A stretch of 8,942 nt of DNA from Planctomycetaceae bacterium (lineage in GTDB: Bacteria > Planctomycetota > Planctomycetia > Pirellulales > Pirellulaceae), in the NCBI GenBank assembly GCA_007129635.1, contig SKVE01000541.1, positions 1-8,942 of the forward strand. Reading direction: 5' to 3'. Position 1 is the first letter of the stretch. Each line of letters begins with the position of its first letter. Shown piece after piece: positions 1 to 7,029 of the stretch. The notes under the pieces were generated by a model. It was not told where the DNA came from. It did no database searches and saw nothing but the letters and a program-made list of their open reading frames with translations. The translations under genes were made by a program, and so were the position numbers.

Positions 1-343
1 CGCCGGTGCGGATCGGGAAATTCTGCTGGACCTCCTTCCGCTCTTTGCCGCCGAACGGCGGATTGGCCAGCACCACGTCAAACCGGTCCTTTTCCTGGAT
101 GTCGGCCAGGTTCTCGGTCAGCGTGTTGGTGTGCAAGATGTTCGGCGCCTCGATCCCGTGTAGGATCATGTTCATGATGGCGATCACGTAGGCCAGCGAC
201 TTCTTCTCCTTGCCGTAGAACGTGGACTCTTGCAGCCTCTTCAGATCTTGGTCGTCAGCTTGCCCTTGTGCCGCTTCTCGTCCGTCATGAACTCGAACGA
301 CTCGCACAAGAACCCGGCCGACCCGCAGGCCCCGTCATACAGG
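1..343 (-). pseudogene. hsdM: Type I restriction-modification DNA methylase fragment, truncated and frameshifted
   Basis: Read leftward from 342, the sequence encodes LYDGACGSAGFLCESFEFM, which is the SAM-binding motif I of the HsdM/N6-adenine methylase family (the DGACGSAGFL variant). After TDEKRHKGKLTTK the frame hits TGA at 243-241. Restoring one base near 245-250 gives the expected continuation LQESTFYGKEKKSLAYVIA and then the catalytic NPPF motif IV (VVLANPPFGGKE) near 35-65. The fragment runs off the left edge, so the C-terminus is not visible. Everything N-terminal to motif I is missing: homology stops at 342-343, exactly where the hairpin element at 344 begins. In a working system HsdM methylates adenine together with HsdS and protects DNA from HsdR. 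This copy lacks its N-terminal part and carries a frameshift, so it should be inactive. The family assignment is strong. Whether hsdS or hsdR lies further left cannot be seen. Confidence 0.85.
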
Positions 344-414
344 AAAAGGACAGGCATTTTTCATTATTCGTATCGCATGCGAATGATGTCCATGCGAATG
401 ATGCCTGTCCTTTT
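344..414. repeat. Hairpin element with 14-bp perfect inverted repeats and GGACAGGCA core
   Basis: The outer arms AAAAGGACAGGCAT (344-357) and ATGCCTGTCCTTTT (401-414) are exact reverse complements. The interior holds two direct copies of CATGCGAATGATG (376-388 and 391-403, 15-nt period) and a near-complementary copy at 362-373, so alternative inner hairpins are possible. The element abuts the broken end of hsdM with no gap. Its GGACAGGCA core recurs at 7198-7206 inside another element. I recall such GGACAGGCA hairpins as dispersed repeats in planctomycete genomes, but no count can be made here. Confidence 0.8.
344..414 (-). terminator. Possible bidirectional Rho-independent terminator downstream of the FAD oxidoreductase
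   Basis: The GGACAGGCAT stem is followed by a T run on either strand (TTTTTT at 411-416 on plus, TTTT from 347-344 on minus). It lies about 45 bp beyond the oxidoreductase stop at 459. The long loop (about 43 nt, itself foldable) makes it less typical than a compact terminator, so this is a dual-use inference for the repeat element. Confidence 0.45.
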
Positions 415-458
415 TTGATTTTTGATCGTTGACCGAGACCGTTGCTTTTTCCTTGGCG

Positions 459-3400
459 TTAGGGGAGGGGCTTGTCGAGCACGGCGGTGGCGTGGCGGGC
501 GAGATGACCGCGGAGATCTTTGGCATAGGCAGACAGCAGTTCCGCCCCCAGGCCGTCCTGGTCGCCCAGACGGTACAGGGCACAAGCCAGCAACAGTTCG
601 CGGATCGATTCGTTGCGTGTATGGACCGCGTGTAAATCGGGTTGTTCCGCGCCCGCATGAGCCAGCACGGCGTCCAGCGAATCGTGTACATAACCGGTCA
701 TTCCGGGCTTGGCCAACAGATCCGACAAGGCCGCGGCAGCCGAGGGGTCGCCCAGTTGCTCCAAAGCCAGAGCGACGGCACGATGGTGCGAGAAATCGGC
801 GTCGGCGTCCAGCAACGCAACCTTTTCCAGGATCGCGGGCACCGCCGCTTGGTGCCCGATCCGACCCAACGCCAGGATGACCGTATCGAGCGGGCTGTAC
901 GCCGTCCCAAAGTTGCTCATGCTGGCGTATTTCCAGCCGATATCCCAGCAAGCGGCATCGTGCAACTGCTGGAGCAACCGGTCGGCTCCAGTATCATCGC
1001 CCAGCATGGCCAACATTTGGGCGTAAGCCAATTGCGTCTGGCCGTCGCTGGTCGCATAGGCTTCGCGCAAAAAAGGTACCGAGATCTCGGGGTGTTGAAA
1101 GATGACGGCTGCCGCCCAGAAGTCTTCCCGAGGCGGCGCGTCGGCGAATCGGGCAGCGATCTCCTCGAAACGACGGTCTCCGCCCGCCGAGGGACTGGCC
1201 AGCGGCGAGTAATCGCGCACGGCTGCCTCGACCTGCTCGCGGGACATGGGCAGCGAATCCTGGTGATCGAGCACCTCTTCGGGCAGGTTGCCGATCTGGA
1301 CCAGTTGCCGCTGCAAAGCTCGGATATCGATCTTTCGCAGGGGCAGCCCGTCGCGCGAGGCCATGGCGGCGGCCAACCCGGCGGCGTACCCTTGGTTCTG
1401 GATACAGGCCTGCATTCGCACCAACGGGATCGCATCGCGATGCATGCTGATCCCCAACCCGGTGGCCAAGAGCCCTTCCAGACCACGAGGCAGCAGGCAG
1501 CGGTAGGGGATGTTGACCAGGTAGTTCTGAGCTCGCGGCGGCGTGGCCAACATCAGGTAGGGTTCGATGGTAAAACCGTGCGTATCGAAATCGCTGTCGG
1601 CTTGGCTGATCGTGTCAGGATAGGTGCGGCCGATAATCTGGTCCAGCACGGTCATGGTAAAATCGCCGACGATTCGTCGCCGCTCGCGGGTATTGACCAG
1701 CGTGGCCTGATCGAAAGCATTGGGGTACTTGCGTTTGGACCAGACCAGGACATGCCAATGGTCTGCCAGGTCGGTATCGTCGACCAGGGTAAACGAAGGA
1801 TTGGTACCGCTGCCGCCGAGTCGCCGGAACGTGGTTCCCGCGCCCATCACCGCGAACTCGCCGCTTCCCGTATAATCGGTGGCTGCACCCGCTGGGGCGG
1901 CGATGTCGGAATTGCTGGTCGCATCGATCACCACGTCGGCCAGTACCGCGCCGCGTCCATCAGGAGTCGCCACGACGACGCCCACCACCCGGTCATCCTG
2001 GACAATGGCTCCACACCCGACGGCGCCGAACCAGACATCGCTGCCCGCATCCAGCAGCGTCTGCCGCCACCATTGGGCTTTTTCTTCCGGTGACCAACGT
2101 GGGTTGCCGGGCACCGTGGCCGTAAAACCGACCCGATGCCCATGGTAGTAGCTGGTGATCTGTCCAGCCGTACCGACACCGCCCAGCATGCGTTGGACTT
2201 CGATGACCAGCACCCGAGCCCCCTGGCGGGCCGCCGCGATCGCGGCGGGAGCTCCGCCCGTGCCACCGCCGACCACGACCACATCATAGCGGCCCCACAC
2301 GGGCAGTTGGCTATCGGGCTGAACCACGGTCGGCAACTGCTGGACGGGACGCACGCCCACCAGCGACTCGCGGACTTCACCATCGACCAACTCGGCCTCC
2401 TCCGGCCCTCTTCGTACGTGGACGACGTCCGACGCTCGGATACCCGCCACTTCGGAGGCCGCCTGCGCCCCGATGCGTTTTCCCAAACCGATCGCCTGCA
2501 GCGGCTGTATCAACCGCTGGGCGACCTGACGACTGACATCAGCCGCACCGCTCAGGACGTACAGCCGGTCGATATTTCGAGGCCGGAGGGCGTCCAGCGG
2601 AACGGCCTCGACCGGCAAATCGTCCCGTTCCAACGAGATCCGACCATGCATGGCATCGGGAGGCACCTGGAACAATCGATCGGCGGTGATCTGCTGGTCC
2701 GGGTGGTAGGTCAACGATCGAGCTGTTTGGTCGGCCGCAGCGAACGAGCGGAAGCTGTCGTCCGGCATCTCTAGTTGCAAAGTGTACTCGAAGACGGGAA
2801 AGGGCCGAGCCTGGGTGCCAAACGACGGTTGGATCTGCCGCACCTTCCCGCCGGGCAGATCGACCGGTTGGCCACCGATTACCACACGGCGAAAAGTGTG
2901 GGGCCCGGCTGGGAACGGTCGGAATGCGGCTCCTGCCAGACGCGCCACGATCCCTCGCTCAGTGGCGTCGATGATCGTCCTGGCCACAACGGCCTGCCGA
3001 CCGGCTCGATTGGCCATCACGATGCCCGCCAACGCTTGTTGATCGTCGAACAACACGTCGCTGACATAACAACTGAACAGGAACTCAACGCCCGCGTCCA
3101 GCAAGGCTTGTTCCAGGGTCTGTTTGATGTGCAAAGGCCGCGGCATCTGCTTATCCCGCGAAGCCGGATCGTGGTACAAAGCTTCGGCCAGCGGTCCGTG
3201 AGGCTGCTGGTCTTCCAGCCACAACCGCAACGTGGCCGTCATGTCCTCGCCCAAGTACGGATAAGGCGCTGCCAGGAAGACACGAGCCCCTCGCTCCGCA
3301 GCGGCCACCGCAGCCGAAACGGCGCCCGTGCTGCCGCCGACCACCACCACATCCACCTCGTAGGCGATCGGGATCTGGCGAGCCGATTGACGTACGGCTT

Positions 3401-3467
3401 CCCCCCCGAACGCCGGCAGGCTACAGAACAACATCGCCAGGAACAACCCCATCACTCTGCGGTTCAT
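459..3467 (-). CDS. Secreted FAD-dependent oxidoreductase with two FAD modules and C-terminal HEAT-like repeats
   Basis: The 1002-residue product starts with a Sec-type signal peptide (MNRRVMGLFLAMLFCSLPAFGG), so it is probably exported. Two Rossmann FAD-binding modules follow. The first begins near residues 38-65 (VDVVVVGGSTGAVSAA, then PYLGEDM); its dinucleotide loop GGSTGA departs from GxGxxG. The second is canonical near 394-422 (YDVVVVGGGTGGAPAA, then MLGGVGTAGQ). Each module has its own closing segment (RNIDRLYVLSGAADVSRQVA near 297; GLEGLLATGLGISMHRDAIP near 662), the pattern of the FAD_oxidored family (PF12831). From about 776 to 996 the helical DPSAAAALSDLLA-like segments look like HEAT or PBS-type repeats. 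The substrate is unknown. The frame is open up to 3569, but the ATG at 3467 is preferred because it begins the signal peptide, has GAGGAG 8 nt upstream, and lies downstream of a promoter at 3535-3563. Family is firm, reaction unknown. Confidence 0.9.
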   Translation of the reverse strand: MNRRVMGLFLAMLFCSLPAFGGEAVRQSARQIPIAYEVDVVVVGGSTGAVSAAVAAAERGARVFLAAPYPYLGEDMTATLRLWLEDQQPHGPLAEALYHDPASRDKQMPRPLHIKQTLEQALLDAGVEFLFSCYVSDVLFDDQQALAGIVMANRAGRQAVVARTIIDATERGIVARLAGAAFRPFPAGPHTFRRVVIGGQPVDLPGGKVRQIQPSFGTQARPFPVFEYTLQLEMPDDSFRSFAAADQTARSLTYHPDQQITADRLFQVPPDAMHGRISLERDDLPVEAVPLDALRPRNIDRLYVLSGAADVSRQVAQRLIQPLQAIGLGKRIGAQAASEVAGIRASDVVHVRRGPEEAELVDGEVRESLVGVRPVQQLPTVVQPDSQLPVWGRYDVVVVGGGTGGAPAAIAAARQGARVLVIEVQRMLGGVGTAGQITSYYHGHRVGFTATVPGNPRWSPEEKAQWWRQTLLDAGSDVWFGAVGCGAIVQDDRVVGVVVATPDGRGAVLADVVIDATSNSDIAAPAGAATDYTGSGEFAVMGAGTTFRRLGGSGTNPSFTLVDDTDLADHWHVLVWSKRKYPNAFDQATLVNTRERRRIVGDFTMTVLDQIIGRTYPDTISQADSDFDTHGFTIEPYLMLATPPRAQNYLVNIPYRCLLPRGLEGLLATGLGISMHRDAIPLVRMQACIQNQGYAAGLAAAMASRDGLPLRKIDIRALQRQLVQIGNLPEEVLDHQDSLPMSREQVEAAVRDYSPLASPSAGGDRRFEEIAARFADAPPREDFWAAAVIFQHPEISVPFLREAYATSDGQTQLAYAQMLAMLGDDTGADRLLQQLHDAACWDIGWKYASMSNFGTAYSPLDTVILALGRIGHQAAVPAILEKVALLDADADFSHHRAVALALEQLGDPSAAAALSDLLAKPGMTGYVHDSLDAVLAHAGAEQPDLHAVHTRNESIRELLLACALYRLGDQDGLGAELLSAYAKDLRGHLARHATAVLDKPLP

Positions 3468-3473
3468 CACAGC

Positions 3474-3481
3474 TCTCCTCG
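3474..3481 (-). promoter_or_regulatory. Ribosome binding site deciding the oxidoreductase start
   Basis: The minus strand reads GAGGAGAGCTGTG directly before the ATG at 3467. GAGGAG is a strong Shine-Dalgarno match at a standard distance and supports this start over the longer open frame. Confidence 0.65.
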
Positions 3482-3534
3482 GTTCACATAATCGCCAAAG
3501 CTCACGCCGCGTTTCAACTCGCCCAACGCCAACT

Positions 3535-3563
3535 ATTCTCACGCAAGCAAGCTCCCGTGTCAA
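3535..3563 (-). promoter_or_regulatory. Sigma70-type promoter for the FAD oxidoreductase
   Basis: On the minus strand there is a perfect -35 box TTGACA (3563-3558), a 17-nt spacer, and a -10 box GAGAAT (3540-3535; four of six consensus bases). The predicted transcription start is near 3528, giving a leader of about 60 nt before the ATG at 3467. It sits in the 117-bp gap after the carboxypeptidase, which suggests the oxidoreductase can be transcribed on its own. Confidence 0.6.
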
Positions 3564-3584
3564 ATCCATCTTGCGCCCTGCGTG

Positions 3585-5099
3585 TCACCCTTGGTACAGC
3601 GGCAGGTACTTGCCACGCAACTGGTCCAGTAGGGGCTGCGAGGCTAGGGAACGACCGGTGACATCGACAACCAGTTCTGCGGCCGAGTAACAGCGGCCTT
3701 TGGCATGAATATGGCGACGGAGCCATTCGAGCAACGGTGCGAATTCGCCGCGAGCCAGCATGTCCTCGATCCCTCCCAGATCCGTATCGGCCTGATGGTA
3801 GAATTGAGCCGCATACAGGTTGCCCAAGGTGTACGTGGGAAAATAACCGATCAGCCCGGCACTCCAATGGATGTCTTGCAGCACACCATCGGCATCGTCC
3901 GGCGGCTCGATGCCCAGCGTCTCGCGGTACTTCTCACGCCAGGCTCCGGGCAGGTCGCCGACCGGCAGATCGCCGGTCAGCAGGGCGAGTTCCAATTCGA
4001 AGCGGATAATGATGTGCAGGTTGTACGTCGCCTCGTCCGCCTCGACACGGATCAAGCTGGGACGCACCTGGTTGACGGCAAAGTGGAAGTCGTCCAGCAC
4101 CACGCCGCTCAAGGCCTCGGGGAATCGCTGCTGAGCATGCGGAAAATAGTGCTGCCAGAACGATCGGCTGCGGCCCACCGCATTTTCCCACAATCGGGAT
4201 TGGGATTCGTGGATGCCCAACGACAGGTAGCTGCCCGGCGGCAGACCATAATGTTCGGGCGGCAGGCCCTGGTCGTACAGGCCGTGGCCTGCTTCGTGCA
4301 GGATGCCAAAAAAAGCCATCGGGAATTCGTGCTCGTGATACCGGGTGGTGATCCGACAGTCGTGAGGTCCCAGGCCCGCACAGAAAGGATGAGCCGTCAC
4401 GTCCAGACGGCCCCGCTGGAAATCGAATCCAATCGACTCGGCCACCTGGCGTCCAAACGCCTGCTGGTCGGCGATCGGGTACCGACGTTGGAGCAAAGAC
4501 GCGTCCGGTTGGCGGGGGCTATCGACCAGCGTGGCGACCAGCGGCGTCAGTTGGTCCTTCAGTCCCGTCAGCACGTCCGCCACATCGGCGGTCCGAGCAT
4601 GCGGCTCGAAATCATCCAACAAGGCATCGTACGGCTGGTCCTGGTAGCCAATCGCTTCGGCCTGCTGAAGCTTCAAGCGAAAGATCTGTTGCAAATGCGG
4701 CTGAAACGAGCGGAAGTCGTTGTCTTTGCGAGCCTGGGTCCAGATCTGTTGGCCCAAAACGCAGGCTCGCGTAAGCTGCTCGACCAGCGATTGAGGCAGT
4801 TTGCAGCTCTTCTCGTAATCCCGCCGCAACTCGCGGATCGTCGCAGCGGACGGGCTGTGAGCGTCGCTATCCAGCGAACTGCCCGTCAATTCGTTCAACC
4901 ATCCACCCAGCCGCGGATCGGTCCGCCTTTGATGGACCCATCCCGCGAGGTATGTCATCTGTTCGGCGCGATACTCGCCAGCCGCCGGAGGCATCATGGT
5001 GCGTTCGTCCCAACCCAACAATTCCTGGATCGATTCGATCATCGCCGTTTGACGGACGAACGTACAGAGTTCTTCATAGATGGTGTGTATCGAGGACAC
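3585..5099 (-). CDS. M32-family metallocarboxypeptidase (carboxypeptidase Taq type)
   Basis: The 504-residue product matches the usual size of peptidase family M32, zinc-dependent enzymes that remove C-terminal residues from peptides in the cytoplasm. Family marks appear in order: LLGWDERTMMPP near residue 27, HPFCAGLGPHDCRITTRY near 237-254, the zinc-binding HEAGH at 268-272 with its catalytic Glu, IHESQSRLWE at 296-305 supplying the third ligand Glu, EADEATYNLHIIIRFELE near 353-370, and GYFPTYTLGNLYAAQ near 418-432. No signal peptide is seen. The chosen start is GTG at 5099, preceded by AAGGA about 10 nt upstream and giving the family's usual N-terminus (HTIYEELCTFV). An alternative GTG at 5174 would add 25 residues that look unlike the family and lacks a visible Shine-Dalgarno. 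It lies 106 bp after the transporter stop and ends 117 bp before the oxidoreductase ATG. All key residues are present, so it should be active. Confidence 0.93.
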   Translation of the reverse strand: MSSIHTIYEELCTFVRQTAMIESIQELLGWDERTMMPPAAGEYRAEQMTYLAGWVHQRRTDPRLGGWLNELTGSSLDSDAHSPSAATIRELRRDYEKSCKLPQSLVEQLTRACVLGQQIWTQARKDNDFRSFQPHLQQIFRLKLQQAEAIGYQDQPYDALLDDFEPHARTADVADVLTGLKDQLTPLVATLVDSPRQPDASLLQRRYPIADQQAFGRQVAESIGFDFQRGRLDVTAHPFCAGLGPHDCRITTRYHEHEFPMAFFGILHEAGHGLYDQGLPPEHYGLPPGSYLSLGIHESQSRLWENAVGRSRSFWQHYFPHAQQRFPEALSGVVLDDFHFAVNQVRPSLIRVEADEATYNLHIIIRFELELALLTGDLPVGDLPGAWREKYRETLGIEPPDDADGVLQDIHWSAGLIGYFPTYTLGNLYAAQFYHQADTDLGGIEDMLARGEFAPLLEWLRRHIHAKGRCYSAAELVVDVTGRSLASQPLLDQLRGKYLPLYQG

Positions 5100-5205
5100 G
5101 ATGCGTTGTTCCTTCCCTGCATGCGTTACGAATTGAAAATGGTGCAGTGTTCCTAAGTTTCGCGGATCGACCACTCGTTGGGTAGTCCCTCTGCGGCTGG
5201 TCGTT

Positions 5206-6609
5206 TCAAGGTTCCTGATGCGCAGGATCGGTTTCGATCACCCGCATCGTCCTCCAGCGGCCCTGCAGGAATCGTCCCATGTAGATCAGCCCCAGCAGAC
5301 AGATCCAGCCGGTCACGGCATACCACCAGCCCATCAGGCCCCAACGAGACGCGTACCAGCATGCGGCAACGCCCAGCAAAGAGACCAAGATTGTGGTGAC
5401 CAGCACAAACCAGGTGTCGCCCGCGCCCTTGATCGCGCCGACAAACACCATCTGCATCGCGTCGAACAGACAAAAGGCCGCTACAAATCGCAGCAGGATC
5501 ACCGTCAAGTCCCGGATCGGTCCGAACTGCTGCTCGGAAACGCCCGCCGCATACCCCAGCAAAAACAGGTCTGGCGCGAACACATACAACAGCCCAAAGG
5601 CCAGCGAGTAGATCAAAGCAAAGATCAACGCGGTCCAGGTCGCTCGAGACGCTAGGTCCGCCCGACCACGTGTCAACTGCTGGCCGACCAACGTGCTGGT
5701 GGCGATCCCGATCCCCAGCATCGGCACGAATGCGACGGAGTTGACGTTGAAAGCCAGGGTGGTGGCTGTCATCGCCTCGGTGCCGAAACGCCCCATCAGC
5801 AGCACGATCAGCGAGAAACAGACGCCTTCGACCAGGAATTGCAGACCGTTGGGACCGCCGAAAACGATCAGCCGCCGGAATAGAGCGCCATCGAATCGTC
5901 GCGTGGCGACCAGATGATAGGTCAGCCGAGTCGGTTCGAGGTACATCAGGTACCCGAAGACCGCCACCTTGAACCAGGTGCTGACGATCGTCGCATACGC
6001 CGCGCCCTCCAGACCCATGGCGGGAAAGCCGCCGTGGCCGAAGATCCAGAGATAATTCAGCCAAATGTTCAAGATCATCGCGGCGACGTCGACCAGCATC
6101 ACCACACGTGTCACGCCGCGTCCGGTGAAAAAGGCGGCTTGTCCTGCTCCGATGACCGCGCCGCCGGCAGCGAACGTCAACAACTGAAAGTAGATCACCT
6201 CGTACGCCTGGACCATCGGATCGTGTCCGGCCCATGCGAAGATGATGGGGGCCAAAGGAATCGCACACAGAAACAGGGGCGTGCCGTACCAGCCGATCCG
6301 CAGGCCTTGCCAGGTGGCTGCGCCGATCCGCTCGGGACGCTGAGCACCGTGGTATTGAGCGACGAACGTGTTGACATAAGCGGCCAACCCCAACGGGAAA
6401 CTGATCATCGCCCAGTACAACATGCCGGCCGGCATGGTGGCAGCCATCATGTCTGCCGAGTACCACATCAGGAACATCCGGTCGATGAACATCATCACGG
6501 CCCAGGACCCGGTCGAGATCACCAGCGGCAGGGTCAGCCGGAGCACCTCTCGCCCCCCGCACGGCCGATGCCACCAGCTCTCCGTAGAATGTTCGACCAA
6601 AGATTTCAT
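5206..6609 (-). CDS. MATE-family multidrug/cation efflux transporter
   Basis: The 467-residue product is strongly hydrophobic along its length and consistent with the 12 membrane helices of MATE (MatE, PF01554) transporters, which export organic cations or drugs in exchange for Na+ or H+. Recognisable segments are GGREVLRLTLPLVISTGSW near residues 18-36, MMFIDRMFLMWYS in the first helices with an acidic residue (Asp43) where MATE proteins often carry one, YVNTFVAQYHGAQRPERIG near 78-96, and the equivalent second-half segment STLVGQQLTRGRADLA. The ATG at 6609 (MKSLVEHST) gives the usual MATE N-terminus. Another in-frame ATG at 6654 would add 15 charged residues, and neither has a strong Shine-Dalgarno at ideal distance. 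The frame overlaps a longer open frame at 5153-6763 whose Arg/Gly-rich translation is a shadow. The transported substrate cannot be told from sequence. Confidence 0.93.
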   Translation of the reverse strand: MKSLVEHSTESWWHRPCGGREVLRLTLPLVISTGSWAVMMFIDRMFLMWYSADMMAATMPAGMLYWAMISFPLGLAAYVNTFVAQYHGAQRPERIGAATWQGLRIGWYGTPLFLCAIPLAPIIFAWAGHDPMVQAYEVIYFQLLTFAAGGAVIGAGQAAFFTGRGVTRVVMLVDVAAMILNIWLNYLWIFGHGGFPAMGLEGAAYATIVSTWFKVAVFGYLMYLEPTRLTYHLVATRRFDGALFRRLIVFGGPNGLQFLVEGVCFSLIVLLMGRFGTEAMTATTLAFNVNSVAFVPMLGIGIATSTLVGQQLTRGRADLASRATWTALIFALIYSLAFGLLYVFAPDLFLLGYAAGVSEQQFGPIRDLTVILLRFVAAFCLFDAMQMVFVGAIKGAGDTWFVLVTTILVSLLGVAACWYASRWGLMGWWYAVTGWICLLGLIYMGRFLQGRWRTMRVIETDPAHQEP

Positions 6610-6699
6610 GACCGCTTGCCCGTTCCCCTGCCTGTTGCGCAACACCGCTTCCATGGTGCACAAGAAAGACCAGGCCCGCAGGAAGACGTCGCACCGCCA

Positions 6700-6728
6700 T
6701 GTATATCCGCACAAGACGGAGTTGACGA
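6700..6728 (-). promoter_or_regulatory. Candidate promoter upstream of the MATE transporter
   Basis: In the gap 6610-6768 the minus strand shows TCGTCA (6728-6723), a 17-nt spacer and TATACA (6705-6700), matching consensus at four of six and five of six bases. It would give a leader of about 85 nt before 6609. The rest of this gap shows nothing else I can support. Confidence 0.3.
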
Positions 6729-6768
6729 GTGGCCGATGCCACCACGAAACGAAGGACCGTCAAATGAA

Positions 6769-7008
6769 TTAATGTCGCGTTTCGCGGAAGGGGTCGGGAG
6801 TCGTTTTCGGGCGAGCGGCCGGGCGAGCCGAGCGCACTTCTTCCTGAAGTTCCGTGACCCGTGATTCCAGGGCCGCCAACCGTTTAGCACCGTTCGAGAA
6901 ATAACTGTCCAATGTCCCCTCGCCCCTCGTGGGAGAGGGCCGGGTGAGGGGGCAAAAAGTGCGTCAGTTATTTCTCGAACGGTGCTTACCGAGATCCTGA
7001 CGCGACAT
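6769..7008 (-). pseudogene. Small coiled-coil ORF interrupted by a 99-bp inverted-repeat element
   Basis: Reading starts at ATG 7008 (MSRQDLGK), with GGGGA 9 nt upstream and an in-frame TGA at 7032-7030. The frame enters the element at 6985 and stops at TGA 6966-6964, giving only MSRQDLGKHRSRNN. Beyond the element the same frame continues from 6882 as RLAALESRVTELQEEV and ends in TPDPFRETRH with TAA at 6771-6769. Removing the element and one TTA duplication joins GGT-AAA-CGG (Gly-Lys-Arg) seamlessly and gives a 45-residue protein: a short heptad-like helix followed by a Pro/Arg-rich tail. I do not recognise the family. It could be a genuine small gene or the tail of a larger lost one; the precise in-frame restoration and coding-like composition favour an ORF that existed before the insertion. 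Confidence 0.6.
6887..6985. mobile_element. 99-bp MITE-like element with 21-bp perfect terminal inverted repeats and TTA target duplication
   Basis: The left end GCACCGTTCGAGAAATAACT(G) at 6887-6907 is repeated as an exact inverted copy at 6965-6985. TTA flanks both sides (6884-6886 and 6986-6988), as expected for a 3-bp target-site duplication. The interior has no coding capacity and carries a GC-rich imperfect hairpin (CCCCTCGCCCCTC near 6915-6928 against GGGTGAGGGG near 6942-6951). Such an element would need a transposase supplied elsewhere; no relative with these ends is in the window. Confidence 0.8.
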
Positions 7009-7029
7009 GTCGTGCTTTCCCCGATCAGA

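Noticed and set aside
344..458. Missing N-terminal half of hsdM to the right of the hairpin
   Set aside because: No HsdM-like coding is present between 415 and the oxidoreductase stop at 459, so simple insertion of the element does not explain the break.
642..2093. Plus-strand 483-codon open frame opposite the FAD oxidoreductase
   Set aside because: Antisense shadow in GC-rich coding DNA, with no recognisable motifs.
3468..3569. Longer start for the FAD oxidoreductase at 3569
   Set aside because: It would put 34 charged residues before a clear signal peptide and would overlap the promoter at 3535-3563; the start at 3467 has a strong Shine-Dalgarno.
3705..5156. Plus-strand 483-codon open frame opposite the carboxypeptidase
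   Set aside because: It is the antisense shadow of a gene with all M32 catalytic motifs; its translation shows no domain and is Arg/Gln-rich.
459..6609. Single operon for the transporter, carboxypeptidase and oxidoreductase
   Set aside because: All are co-directional, but the gaps are over 100 bp and the oxidoreductase has its own promoter-like sequence; no shared pathway is evident.
5153..6763. Minus-strand 536-codon frame overlapping the MATE gene
   Set aside because: It is longer than the MATE frame but its translation is Arg/Gly/Asp-rich without membrane segments; the MATE frame is clearly the real one.
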